NCBI GenBank assembly: GCA_023376005.1
Contig: CM042139.1
Location: forward strand, 135,075,245-135,139,244
Source: Doryteuthis pealeii
Lineage: Eukaryota > Mollusca > Cephalopoda > Myopsida > Loliginidae
Length of the DNA: 64,000 nucleotides
Direction: 5' to 3'
The translations under genes were made by a program, and so were the position numbers. Below are positions 53,090 through 63,448 of this stretch, one piece after another. The first letter of the stretch is position 1, and each line of letters begins with the position of its first letter. The notes below the pieces were generated by a model, which searched no databases, was not told where the DNA came from, and worked only from the letters and a program-made list of their open reading frames with translations.

Positions 53090-53900
53090 TTCAAGTCTGC
53101 TGAGCAATGTACATAGAATTATTGCTTCCATATTCTTTTTTTTTAGGTAAGCTTCTAACAATAACATAATTTACGATTTTTGGTGCACTCTCTTTCTCCA
53201 AATAACAATAATGAATGTTCTATTTTCAATGATATTTTTTGATGCCTCTCATTGACACATATATTTTTGGTTGCTTTGATCGGCATCTCTTTTTATATTT
53301 GTATATATATATTTCGTCTGAGATTTCTTTTTGTTCTTTAAATTATCCATACAATTGTTATTCTATCTTTTCCTTTCTTTTCCTGTTTATCGGATTCTTT
53401 TTTTGGTTGATGTTCTTTTGCTAGATATTATCTTTTGTATATTTGCGTGTGTTTCGTTGAGCACAAATATATTCTCTTTCTTATTTATTCCCTTGCACAA
53501 AGTCTATCATAGCAAGGTGCTCTTGATTAATGAGAACGTATTATGATATAAAAAACAAACATGTTCTACAGTTTAAATTATACAAATTATATATATTAAC
53601 ACATGATCAAATTTAAAATTTTACCCTTAGCTATTTCAAAAAGTGTTATTTAATGCTGGAAATGAGCTAAGAAGATGTCTACACGTCTGAAGCTATGAAC
53701 CCATTGGCTAGTTCCAAAATTTCTGTCCAGTAAATATTTTTCTCAAAAATGGCCTTATCATTAAGACAAACCAAAAATATTTTTCAATGTTTAAATTAAT
53801 CAATTAAACGCTTAAAATCTTCACTTGTTTGTTGATAAACTACATTTTCGAATGAAATGTAAATGTTTCGCAAATATTTTTGGATTAAAGTAACAGTTTT
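53090..53900. other. AT-rich DNA, no gene seen
   Basis: T-rich, with short TA tracts. Several overlapping open frames of 61-71 codons are T-rich hydrophobic strings without start context or similarity. Confidence 0.4.
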
Positions 53901-53980
53901 TAACCCCTTTGTATCTGGTCTTAAGATGTTGACCAGGAGTGTATATAATAAATTGCTCGCCCCTCAACTCCTCTTTCATA

Positions 53981-54150
53981 GTCCCCATGAAAGGGGTTTT
54001 GAGAGGCAAACATTATTCCAGTGATGAGGAAGTGAAATATGTAGTGGAGAAATGGCTTAAAGAACAGTCAACCGAATTTTACGGTGTAGGGATGCATGCT
54101 ATCATTTGAAGATGGAACATTGCTATTGAGAGAAAGGACCAGCTTCATTT
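53981..54150 (+). pseudogene. mariner-type transposase C-terminal remnant
   Basis: Frame from 53981: VPMKGVLRGKHYSSDEEVKY, VVEKWLKEQSTEFYG, GMHAII, a stop where Arg is expected, then RWNIAIERKDQ. This block closes mariner transposases (the R-x-F-SSDEEVK...W...FY..G...L..RW...I pattern). Only one stop in about 55 codons. The catalytic core and terminal inverted repeats were not found. It does not overlap in protein content with the element at 25723. Confidence 0.8.
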
Positions 54151-54214
54151 TGCTGTTGGTAATTATACCTGTCCTAAACAAAATGACATTACTTTTTGTT
54201 TTTGATTCACCCTC

Positions 54215-54216
<2 letters not shown>

Positions 54217-54256
<40 letters not shown>
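54217..54256. repeat. (TA)n microsatellite
   Basis: 40 bp of TA. Confidence 0.95.
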
Positions 54257-54259
<3 letters not shown>

Positions 54260-54260
<1 letters not shown>

Positions 54261-54635
54261 ATGATTTGGCATTAAATAGCCCACAAAGGTTGATATGGGA
54301 TTAAGCCAAACAACCAGCCTACTATCCTGAATTGTTCAATAACAACTTCGAAACATTGTTTATTTATGCCTTTGAATATAACTTTGAAATTAAAATCCTT
54401 TCTTCTGCACATAACTTTTCTAGACTTTTCTGTGTTTGAATCTTTTTAAACAGACATAAATTATATTGTAATGTGGAGTGCCGTTTCTTATTTATTTTTC
54501 TGTCAAAAATAACAAGAAAACTGTTCTGGAAGACTTGATTTTCACCGGTAAATAGAGAAATGGAACAAAAGAGAAGCCAAGACAAATAGGTCATCACCAA
54601 TAACAGGGTAATCTTCGCGGATCGATTACTACTGA
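54260..54635. other. Unassigned sequence
   Basis: No repeat or gene recognised; a minus-strand frame of 78 codons (54364-54600) lacks any domain. Confidence 0.35.
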
Positions 54636-54639
54636 CTTT

Positions 54640-54790
54640 GCTTTGGTTTTCTTGTTTAATGGTCTATCAACCCTCGGAGGTTATTCCATATAAAGAACAT
54701 CCTTGTAGGATCATAGTGGTGGTACGATTTAACCCATAGCTGAGGGGAAGAGGGTCTTCATATCTTTTTCCAAGGTATTAGTCCGAAAGT
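54640..54790 (-). mobile_element. SINE family S3, tail half
   Basis: TTTGGTTTTCTTGTTTAATGG, TATCAACCCTCGGAGGTTATTCC, ATCCTTGTAGGATCA and TTTAACCCATAGCTGAGG match the S3 copy at 2860-3085. The head is replaced by the LINE fragment that follows, suggesting LINE insertion into, or template switching with, the SINE. Confidence 0.6.
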
Positions 54791-55255
54791 GGACAATAGC
54801 TGACGCATTTTACGTGATAAGTCGTCTAGATGGAACCCAGTGTCCATACAGAGCTTATAAATGTAGGTTTTGGTAGATAGGTAGGAGTCCACATGAGAAC
54901 ATAGATTATGAGTTCGTCCATACTTTCCAGCAGTGTCCAACATGTTTTGATTTCTTCATTCGGATGGTTTGCGAGATGGGAGGAAAGTGTTCGTACTACA
55001 GCTATTTTGTTGGGTGATGCTTCCAGAATTTATTCAAAACGGTCCGCTTCATCGTTGTGTAGTTCCCATCTAGCTTCCCCACAAGCGTTTCGTTAGAGCC
55101 CAAGTGTTGTAACCATACAGTAGTGCTAACATTTTCAAAGCTTGAAAGAATTCCCGTATTATTCTATCAAAGTGTTAAGATTTCCATATGCTCGTTAACC
55201 TGTCAATAGCAGTACATGATTTACATATGCGTATGATGACATCGCCTTATGTAGC
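54790..55255 (-). mobile_element. RTE-type LINE fragment
   Basis: Minus strand. Blocks ACTTTCCAGCAGTGTCCAACATG, GGATGGTTTGCGAGATGGGAGG, GCTTCCAGAATTTATTCAAAACGG and CAGCTTCC...AAGCGTTTCGTTAGAGCCCAAG follow 5400-5720 of the long copy in order (blocks shortened). It ends near AACCTGTCAATAGCAG. The 3' tail is missing. Confidence 0.82.
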
Positions 55256-55259
55256 TACC

Positions 55260-55395
55260 AATATATATATAATTGTCTACTTATTTCATATGTTTGCCAT
55301 TTAATGAGGACATGAAATCATATTAAAGCACATGCAATGTGATCAAAATTGAAACTTCTACCAATAAATGTACTTTAAATAAAATCACTAAAAAA
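55260..55395. other. Unassigned spacer
   Basis: AT-rich; nothing seen. Confidence 0.4.
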
Positions 55396-55399
55396 ATTG

Positions 55400-55645
55400 G
55401 TTTCGGTTCTTTTCTTAATCACATATCAATCTTCGTGTGTTTATCTAAAGCCAAAATTATCCTTGCATAAGAACAGTACTGGTGCTAGCTAACTTATGCT
55501 TAGGGGATGATAGGGCTCATCACTTTTTCAAGGGTATCAGTCTGAATGTGAATGTTATAATGCGACTGGAGTTCGAAATCGCTTACTACGATGTCGTAGT
55601 CCAGCACGTTTTTACCATTTTACCATGGGAATTCCCCCCTAAAAT
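55400..55645 (-). mobile_element. SINE family S3, near full length
   Basis: Tail at 55402-55440 (TTCGGTTCTTTTCTTAATC, ATATCAATCTTCG), then a body with CCTTGCATAAGAACAGT. The head at 55565-55645 has CTGGAGTTCGAAATCGC as box B (plus-strand complement) and the box A region TTACCATTTTACCATGGG. Confidence 0.6.
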
Positions 55646-55950
55646 ATTTGTCAAAATCCTAAATTTCGAAATACGTAAAATGTGTTCCTATAATACGGAA
55701 GTAACAAAAAGAAAGAAAAAATCCTGAAAAATATGAAGCTGGATGCAAATGAAAGACCCTTAACAAAAGCAGTGACGAAACGTTTTATTTTTGTTAGCAA
55801 ATTTAAGACGGTTAATGATATTTCTAACTTTCCATCCAACTTTAAAATCGGCATTGACAGTTAGCCAACCTTTATTGGATTAATAACGACTCTATTTCCC
55901 CTGACATTAAAATGATAAATTTTGCTAAAGATTCCATTATTCAGATAAAA
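55646..55950. other. Unassigned sequence
   Basis: No repeat or gene recognised. Confidence 0.35.
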
Positions 55951-55954
55951 CCAA

Positions 55955-56400
55955 AGTGTCTTTTAGGCAATGTTCTATCTTCGGCATAATCTACTCCCCC
56001 TTTTCACTTATTCTTTCTTCTCTTTTTGCCCCTTTCTCTATTTTTATTTCATTTTGCTTATTTCATTTCCATTCAACTTTTCATCCTCTCATCATCATCA
56101 TCATCATCATCATCGTTGTCGTCGTCGTCGTCGTTGTTGTCGTCACGTTCTTTCTCATCTTTCACTTCTTTCTAATCTATTTTTCTTCCAAGATTCCAAT
56201 GTTCCTTTTCGGTTCATTCCATTTTTTCTCACTTTTGTTATTATTTTCTTTCCATTTTGCGCTATGTTTTCCCTTCATATTCCTCTATTTTCATTTTTTA
56301 TCCTCCATTGCATATTCCACTTCAAATCTTCATCTGTATTTGCTTTTCTCATTATATTTAATTCCTTTGTTTGGTTCGGGTTTTAAATGATATAATCACC
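55955..56400. repeat. T/C-rich tract with (CAT)n-(CGT)n core
   Basis: Strong pyrimidine bias on the plus strand for over 400 bp. In the middle (CAT)n (56092-56114) changes to (CGT)n (56115-56145). Overlapping open frames of 138-144 codons are composition artefacts. Confidence 0.85.
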
Positions 56401-56625
56401 GTGCTAAATGTTTAGCCTTACGAATTGAAGATTCGTATTTTACTTGAGGAAATGCCGAAAAAATATACATCATGTTAATCAAATTATAAACAATCAAAAA
56501 GCAAAAACCACTAAACAATTATGGAATTGTTTTGAATGAGCGATATTAAAACAAATAATGGTAAACAAATAGAATGTAATTGATATGATTTTTTAATGCT
56601 GTTACATTTTTAAAAGTGTGCATTG
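56401..56625. other. Unassigned AT-rich DNA
   Basis: No feature. Confidence 0.4.
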
Positions 56626-56629
56626 GTTT

Positions 56630-56900
56630 ATTGATATATTAATTCTAACGGCATTTCAACTCGTCTCAAGTTATTCTATGCCAGGGGTTTATGAAATACT
56701 TTTGTTACATAATGAATAATGTAGCCTTTGTATTAAAGTTAACCGATAGTTTGTTACAAGAATCATTTAAATAAGAATAGACTTGACTGACAGCTTATAT
56801 CACCTTGCTCTTCTATAGCGTTGCATTCCCATTGAGAGTATCACGTGATAGCAAAATCTGTGGAAAAGGATAAGTTGTTTATGGAGTTAAACCTAAGCGA
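56630..56900 (+). repeat. Dispersed repeat family C, diverged copy
   Basis: TTCTAACGGCATTTCAACTCG, AGTTATTCTATGCCAGGGG, AATAAGAATAGACTTGACTGAC and TTGCATTCCCATTGAGAG in family order. Diverged; the right part is uncertain. Confidence 0.5.
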
Positions 56901-57272
56901 TGGACAGAGGAAGACGCGAGTTAATGCTTCTTTCTGAGTTCATCTCAGCACGCAGGAAATGCTGGGTATTGGTGAAATAAAAATAAATCTACCTGTTGAT
57001 TAGTAAAAAAAGTAAAATAACTGAAGATGGACACGAACGCGAGACCCAAGAATAACCCAAGAATAACCCAAGACAAACCAGAAAGACACAGAAGACGACA
57101 AGACTAGAGAGCTCAACTTCTCTAGAAGGTTTAGAAGAAACAAGATAATAACCAGGCACCAAAGAAGCGATACAAGGACTGCTGAGAAGAATCCCCCGGT
57201 GCCTGTCATATATAGGTTTGGCTAGCAGGGGAGAAAATGCCAGTACCAAGCGCCGTTCACTTCCTGTCTACG

Positions 57273-57550
<278 letters not shown>

Positions 57551-57789
57551 TTGTTAACGAACTGTTCACTAACTTCATGTGTATTAATATATTGCTAGAA
57601 AACTTTCATTAAATTCATCTCTATTAATGAATGCTGGTAGTTGGCCCTCAGCAATCGCCTTCTAGCACGTATCTGATAAAAAGGGGTGGGTGTTTGCTAT
57701 TAGAGCAATTTGAAGAATATGGTCGGGACAATTACATAGTTGGAAGGGCTTGACATGACCAGCCAATTAATGGATCAAATAGATATTTT

Positions 57790-58315
57790 TAAAGATTAGT
57801 TGTATTCGATAAGAATACTTGATATCATATAAGTGTAAATTATTTGTATTAAGAATAGTTACTTGAAGCTATAATTATTCATTTAAGATTATTATTAGTT
57901 AATTGTGTTGAAATTCTTACAGCCATTGTGGCCGTCAATCTAATGACTGACGTGTTCAATAGCAATTCGCAGTAGTTCGTAGTTCACCATATCCAGAGAG
58001 ACAGTGAATGAAACTCGGTGTTTCTAAGTTGTTTTATTGGCTATTTTACCGGAAGTCGTTGTGTATGTTGCTACTAAAACTGCTGCTTTGTCTATATATA
58101 GAAGCAATGATTCTGTGTGGGTCTTATACCAAAATAAAATCTAACAAATTGAAACCATATAACTGTGAAACAAATGACGATTATTAAATAGAAATACCTA
58201 CTTGAAATCATATGATTATTTGTAATAGATAGGTATCCTTGAAACCATATAACTGTGTATAGATTGTTTGTATTCGATACGAATACTTAATATCATGTAA
58301 CTGTTGGAAAAAACT
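57790..58315 (+). repeat. Irregular repeat cluster
   Basis: Two clusters (57795-57900 and 58145-58310) repeat the theme ACTTGAAACCATATAACTGT and TTTGTATTCGATA.GAATACTT at irregular spacing (starts near 58150, 58203, 58240 and 58287). A related piece lies at 29382. Origin unknown. Confidence 0.55.
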
Positions 58316-58950
58316 CCACAGAATGCAAACGAAATTATTTTCAAATCAATTACCGAAAAGATGTAAATATAGATGTATAGTGAACGCAATTCTCTAACAT
58401 TTAGGCATTAAATAAATCTATACTGATTTACATGTCGTTAAAATCCACCAATCAATGTTTCGAAGTTAAGACAAAATCAATTATCGTTGATTTTTATTTG
58501 TTTTTAGACACAATGACTTTATAATTTTACAACAATAAGAAACTTATGAGACCCAAGTCAATAATGTTCAAATTGTCAAATATATTTTGAACCTTTTATT
58601 CGGAGATTGTTGTAAGAAATAAATCAAGTGGTTATCTCCCTGTCTCAAATCACGTCTGGCGATTTCTCTGTTGATGCTTTCCAGTACGACTGCAATAACC
58701 TAATTTTCAGACTTTTCGGCAGTCATTGTCTATTATTCTAATAATCAGTTAGAACGACATACCAGCGCCATGTCACTTCTTTTCTCGGTTTGAGGGGCGG
58801 CGAAGGCGACACTGTTTTAATGCTGAGACACTTTGATTACTCCGCTACTTGTTATTGTTTTCACTGATCGATACGACACAAATGGGGAAAAATCTCATCT
58901 CAGCTGCCAGTGATATTCATTGAGTGACAGATAAAGACAATAACGGTGCT
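58316..58950. other. Unassigned sequence
   Basis: No repeat or gene recognised. Confidence 0.4.
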
Positions 58951-58955
58951 GGATG

Positions 58956-58956
<1 letters not shown>

Positions 58957-59021
<65 letters not shown>
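58957..59021. repeat. (GA)n microsatellite
   Basis: 65 bp of GA followed by a run of G (59022-59030). Confidence 0.95.
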
Positions 59022-59031
<10 letters not shown>

Positions 59032-59344
59032 AAATTTATATAAAAGATTCCTTGACGTTTGATAAATTGGTATAAAGAAAGCAAACAGCGAATTGACTTT
59101 GAAGAAAAGACGCAGTGAGGAAACTGTAAAAGAATAAAAAGGAAAAAAAAGAAAAAAATAACCCTCTGTGGAATGGTAATCAGCATAAGACTCTCAGGGC
59201 CAAGATCTGAGATATTCCATTCGAAATGACACGGTGGCAAGCGCTCTATGACGATATGCATCAAATATTCCCAAAAAGTCTTCTGAAATACAATCTCTCA
59301 TTGATTATGACAAAGCAAAAATGAGGGAAATTGTGTAATTCTTC

Positions 59345-59640
59345 CCACCCGTCTTTATCATCATCACTCCTGGCAAGGTCTTCCAACAGAATTAAGCATG
59401 CGCACAGAGCTGATTAATATAAGCCTTTGTTGGTCGGCCGACCATATATTTCCATATGTAGGTATTCACTGGCGAACGTCACTTCTGAGTTCGTCCTTAT
59501 TTCTTCAAAAGTGTCCAGTGTTTGTTGTAATCCATACTTGGCAACCCCATTTTGTAAACTGACGGTTTCTTTGAGTGCACCATCACTGTAACTACTGCTG
59601 AAATGCATTACACACCGCCTAACTGTGCTTACATTCATTC
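59345..59640 (-). mobile_element. RTE-type LINE 3' end fragment
   Basis: Minus strand, 3' end near 59345 (TATCATCATCACTCC). CCTGGCAAGGTCTTCCAACAG, GCGCACAGAGCTGATTAATATAAG, CTGAGTTCGTCC and TTTCTTCAAAAGTGTCCAG follow the order of other copies. Confidence 0.8.
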
Positions 59641-59764
59641 AATTATCTTCATAAGAAAAAAAACCAACTTTTCCGCATGAATGAATTCAATGACACGCCT
59701 CTGATTTCATGTCAGATGTTATTTTGTTAGTCCACCGCGCAGATCACCACTGCTATTATCACTC

Positions 59765-59998
59765 AAACCATCTAAGTAAAACGAACAAAATGCGCTGCAG
59801 AAGTAAGGACGAACTAATAAGTGACGTTCGTCTGTGGACATCTACATATGGAAACACGAGAATGGATCGACTCGCACAGACTTACATTGATCAGTTATGT
59901 GTGGATACAGGATGTCTTTAGGAGGACTTGCTAAAAGCAATGACCAATAGAGAGAGGGGCAGACAGAAAGAGAGAGAGAGCGCGATGGGGAGAGAGAA

Positions 59999-60069
<71 letters not shown>

Positions 60070-60115
60070 TTGGTATCCATGATACCAGGGTCACGTGATG
60101 AGAATGATTATGATG
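59765..60115 (+). mobile_element. RTE-type LINE 3' end with expanded (GA)n
   Basis: Plus strand. GCGCTGCAGAAGTAAGGACG, TAAGTGACGTTCGTCTGTGG, ACTCGCACAGACTTACATTGATC and AGCAATGACCAATAGAGAGAG lead into (GA)n (59945-60066). The end follows as GTCATTGGTATCCATG and GATGAGAATGATTATGATGA. The GA tract sits at the same point as the TC tract of the minus-strand copy at 18899. Confidence 0.85.
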
Positions 60116-60119
60116 ACAG

Positions 60120-60485
60120 AATATAAAGAAATAATTGTTACTACGACAAATTAACATAGATTGAAAAAAGAAGTTATTCTGGCCTTTCCAACTATACGGA
60201 AGCCCTTAACAGTTTTAAGAGTACGCTGGATCTCTCCTGGGCCTGTATTTAAAGCAGAAGACCAGACTACCACGAAGATAAGACCTGTTTGTAATTCCTC
60301 TCTTAGAACTAAGACAGGGTGCGGCCTACCACGGTAAAAATCTTATAGGAGATATGTTGGAGTTGTCATTATTATTTCGATCCAACACTAATGTATTGCT
60401 TACTGACATTAAAAAGGCTTTTTTTAATGATTAGGCTTAGCGCATAAATGACATATTTAGGAGCTTGATATGACTGTAGGTATTT
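60120..60485. other. Unassigned sequence
   Basis: No feature recognised. Confidence 0.35.
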
Positions 60486-60489
60486 ACAC

Positions 60490-60620
60490 GATATGTTTGC
60501 CTCGGGAATCATGTGACACAAGGTCAAAAGTATACTACATCCAGCGAGGATCGAACTCGCTATTCAGTAGTAATGCATCCTCGACACCAGCCTGCTTGTC
60601 ATTACACCACGATGGGACGC
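60490..60620 (-). mobile_element. SINE family S2, complete short copy
   Basis: Minus strand from about 60620: CGTGGTGTAATGACAAGCAGG (box A), then GCGAGTTCGATCCTCGCTGG (box B), then the tail around TTTTGACCTTGTGTCACATG. About 130 bp, with an intact Pol III-type head. Confidence 0.78.
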
Positions 60621-60734
60621 TCAGTTCTGTATTAATGTATGGGTTCAATATTCCTCAAAAGTAAAATTCAGATTTTAAACTAGAATGGCTAGTAGAATAA
60701 AATATGTGAAATAAATTTCACGGGAATTATTTCA

Positions 60735-61215
60735 TCGTCGTCAAGGTGGGCTGACAGCACGGATTCCTTCAACTACTTCCCTTCCCATCCGTCCTTTTCG
60801 ACATCGCTCTTGGACATACGGAATTCAGTGTCCTCAAAGAGCTGATGAATGTAAGTTCTTGCTTGTTGGCCAATATTGCTTTGTCCATGTGTAGTAATCA
60901 ATAGACGAACGTCTCTTATGAGTTCGTTCTTACTGCTCAGCATGTCATGCTTTTCTTTCTTTGTTGGTTTATTTTGAAGAATTAAAGATCACGATTTACG
61001 AGGTGGGACGTAACTGCTGCTTTGTCGAATGCTGCTTTCAGGATTTATTCAAAACAGCACATACCACCCTTGTGTAGTTCACATGTAGATTTTTCCAAGC
61101 ATTTCGTTAGAATCCATGAGGTGCAACCATAAAGTAGTACGAATACCGTTACAGCTTGAAAGAATTCCCGTTTTCAGATATATCAGATTTCCTTATGATC
61201 GAAAAACCTGTAGCG
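60735..61215 (-). mobile_element. RTE-type LINE 3' end fragment
   Basis: Minus strand. (CATCGTCGTCA) tail remnant, GTGGGCTGACAGCACGGATTCC (in part), AGAGCTGATGAATGTAAG, TCTTATGAGTTCGTTC, GCTTTCAGGATTTATTCAAAACAGC and TTTCGTTAGAATCCATGAGG, ending near CAGATATATCAGATTTCC. A short T-rich insertion lies at about 60950-60990. Confidence 0.85.
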
Positions 61216-61529
61216 ATTGTCTGTCCCTGCTGGACAAGAGGTGACACTACTGGTGGGGTATTTAAACAGCAGCTTGGGAATTTATCACTCTCTTTCTCTT
61301 GGTCTAGCATCCACAAAACATGGGCTAGACGCGTGGTGTCTCTGTCCAATAAGTGGGGGGAGGGGCTTTGCTTCCCAACTATCAGTATGTGACTCTTATA
61401 TATGAACTCTTTCTTACTTCCAAAAGACTTTATTCCTATCTGATTTTGAATCTATGTTATGTATGTCATTCTCAATGTGCTCAGACAATAAAGTATGTAT
61501 TGTTATATATGTTGTACTTCTTTGTACGG

Positions 61530-61530
<1 letters not shown>
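61216..61530. other. Unassigned sequence
   Basis: Overlapping open frames of 62-81 codons occur on both strands, with no recognisable domain and no repeat identity. Confidence 0.35.

Positions 61531-61576
<46 letters not shown>
61531..61576. repeat. (TA)n microsatellite
   Basis: 46 bp of TA. It lies at the 3' side of the minus-strand hammerhead-bearing unit. Confidence 0.95.
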
Positions 61577-61579
<3 letters not shown>

Positions 61580-61805
61580 TAATTGGAGTCGTACCTAATT
61601 TTGAAAATTAATTAATTAATAATGAATTAGGCGGGAATACCTATTAAATGTATGGCTAAACAAATCGAGAAAAATCAATCTCTGTATGTACATTTCGGCC
61701 TATTAGGCCTCATCAGCAGAGCTATAGATCGGAAGACCGCCCTGTGCGTGATTTGAAACCGGACTGCCAAGCTGACAGGCCGATCCCATAACCCCAACAC
61801 CAAAC
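61580..61805 (-). mobile_element. Candidate SINE-like unit carrying a hammerhead ribozyme
   Basis: Minus strand from about 61805: a tRNA-like stretch with GGATCGGCCTGTCAGCTTGG as a weak box A region and GGTTTCAAATC (61750-61760) as box B, then the hammerhead motif (61673-61730). After that comes CTCGATTTGTTTAGCC and an AATTAATTAATT run near 61605-61620, with (TA)n beyond. The plan of Pol III head, hammerhead and AT-rich tail recalls hammerhead-bearing SINEs of schistosomes. The weak box A leaves open a Penelope terminal repeat or another non-autonomous element. Confidence 0.5.
61673..61730 (-). ncRNA. Hammerhead ribozyme motif, all core bases present
   Basis: Self-cleaving RNA motif read on the minus strand. 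Stem I inner part CUCUG (61717-61721) pairs with CAGAG (61680-61684). An outer part GAUC (61727-61730) can pair with GAUU (61673-61676) across an internal loop. The core CUGAUGA is at 61710-61716. Stem II is GGCC/GGCC with loop UAAUA (61697-61709). GAA is at 61694-61696. Stem III is AU/AU with loop GUAC (61686-61693), followed by A at 61685; cleavage is expected between 61685 and 61684. Stem III is minimal, but AUGUACAU is self-complementary, so two RNAs could dimerise there, as described for other short-stem-III hammerheads. Every conserved core base is intact. Confidence 0.8.
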
Positions 61806-61919
61806 GAACTTCTTAGATTTTTTATGATTTGTTTAGAGTAGGTTAACATTCCTCTTCTAGTGACTTTATTACACGACGATGTGGTAAGTTGTAAACAAGG
61901 TTTGTTTAGAATGGCTTTT

Positions 61920-61977
61920 TGTGTGTGTGTGTGTGTGTGTGTATGTGTGTGTGTGCGTGCGTGCGTGTGTGTGTGTT
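61920..61977. repeat. (TG)n microsatellite
   Basis: TG with a few CG and TA interruptions. Confidence 0.95.
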
Positions 61978-62024
61978 GGAAGGTTATTATGAGCCTTCTA
62001 ACGTATTATAAGAGCACATAACCT

Positions 62025-62165
62025 ATTCTTATAAACCTGTCAATAGTAGTTTATGTGTATGTTGCCATAGTTTACAATGGATATTGTGATCGTAGTATAT
62101 GAACTTGTCTAAGGAGACTTGCTATTATCGAAGAGATGCTACCAGCTTACTTAAAACACATGATC
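62025..62165 (-). mobile_element. Old RTE-type LINE fragment
   Basis: AACCTGTCAATAGTAG, TGTATGTTGCC, GATATTGTGATCGTAGTATATG and GACTTGCTATTATCGAAGAGATG follow the 5680-5810 region of the long copy in order, but strongly diverged. Confidence 0.5.
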
Positions 62166-62169
62166 TCTA

Positions 62170-62925
62170 TTGAATCTGAAGTCTCGTAGTGAAAAAAAAT
62201 GATCTTATTGTTTGCTTCAGGCTATACAGCAAAGATTCTGCTTGCTTGGATGTCTATATCTGAGCAACAATTGGTCCCTTTCATTCCCCATTAAGATTAC
62301 CTTTTAAAGAACGGATAAAAACATTGCTAGAACTTTCCAGATTGATATTTAATTCTTAAAAATAAGTTGTTTTTGTTTTTCTTTCAGTTGTTCTTTCTCT
62401 AGGATGTAAAACATTTTCAGCATCCCAGGAAACTTTCTGTCAGAACAACTACATCACATCAAAAGATGAGAATAAACGTTCAAATTATCATGGCAATGTT
62501 TCATCTCAGAAGACCAGACAGTATTGACACCTGAATACTTTACAATTTTTCTCTGCATAACTAATTATTATAGGAATCGCAAGTTGATTTATTTTCTATA
62601 TCCAGCTTCCTAATTGTAGGTTATTTTAACAAAAACTTAAATTATATCATTTTAATTTATACTTCTAACTTTAAATTTAACTGTTTGGTTGAAATTTCAG
62701 TATGATCAAAAAAGAAACACACATGTATGATGAACATATAGGTTTATGAATGGCAACGATTTAAATTTTAAAAACTGTAAGCAAAACGACGTTGATACTG
62801 TAAATGTTGTTTATCGTCAAATATTTTGAAATTGTATTAGTGGTGCTTTCAAAGACCATACGATTTTTTGTTTTCATGTTTGTACTTTGATGATTCATGA
62901 AAGTTTGTACTTAACCAACCACTTA
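62170..62925. other. AT-rich DNA, no gene seen
   Basis: No repeat or gene recognised. Confidence 0.4.
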
Positions 62926-62929
62926 TGCG

Positions 62930-63070
62930 TCCTATCATGGTGTAATGGTTAACAAGCTAGTCTTACAATTCCATTATTATTTAATGGAGAGTGTAATCCT
63001 CGCCGAATTGATCATAGTAGCGACTTTGTGTCACATCCTATCCGTGGCAAACTAGTAAGATAAATACTTA
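62930..63070 (+). mobile_element. SINE family S2, complete copy
   Basis: CATGGTGTAATGGTTAACAAG (box A region), AGAGTGTAATCCTCGCCG (degraded box B), GCGACTTTGTGTCACATCC and GTAAGATAAATACTTAC. About 140 bp. Confidence 0.75.
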
Positions 63071-63071
63071 C

Positions 63072-63340
63072 ATACTCAACCACTTTGCCACGGGTAGTAT
63101 GAGAAACTAGGTCAGTTTTTAAGCGGTGTAAATATAGTTTGAATTCCGAATTTTCCGCCTCGTTGTCCGATTTCTTTATCAAGGCTTAAGAACCAAACAT
63201 ATCTATTACTTACACATACCTTGAAAGAGAAGTGAAGAAACACCCAGTTCCTAACCGCATCAGCTGTCTAGTCCAGTACTTGAGTTATTGATTATATTTC
63301 CTACGAGGGTAACAGTTATGCCACGCACATCTCCCATTTT
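63072..63340 (-). mobile_element. SINE family S1, tail to tail with the preceding S2
   Basis: Minus strand. Tail CAACCACTTTGCCACGGG, then TCAGTTTTTAAGCGGTGTAAAT, TCCGCCTCGTTGTCCGATTTC and a head near 63270-63340 with ATGCCACGCAC and CCTACGAGGGTAACAG. Its 3' end faces the 3' end of the plus-strand S2 element, giving an inverted pair. Confidence 0.7.
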
Positions 63341-63448
63341 ATGAAAGTATGTTTGTACATTTTAAAAACAATTGTTGAACGGAATTCATTAAAGAAACAG
63401 AAGGATTTAAAAATATTTATTTTTCTCCAAGAATTGCATATCTAATAT

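Noticed and set aside
55956..56390. Two overlapping frames of 138 and 144 codons rich in F, L, S and H
   Set aside because: The pyrimidine-rich tract with (CAT)n-(CGT)n gives open frames in two registers at once; no protein features.
60545..60620. Possible tRNA gene on the minus strand
   Set aside because: The same reasoning applies: the box elements belong to a short SINE (S2) with a defined tail.
61724..61740. AGATCGGAAGA, identical to the start of a common sequencing adapter
   Set aside because: Only 11 bases match, and the sequence then differs from either adapter continuation. It lies inside a structured repeat, so it is coincidence and not contamination.
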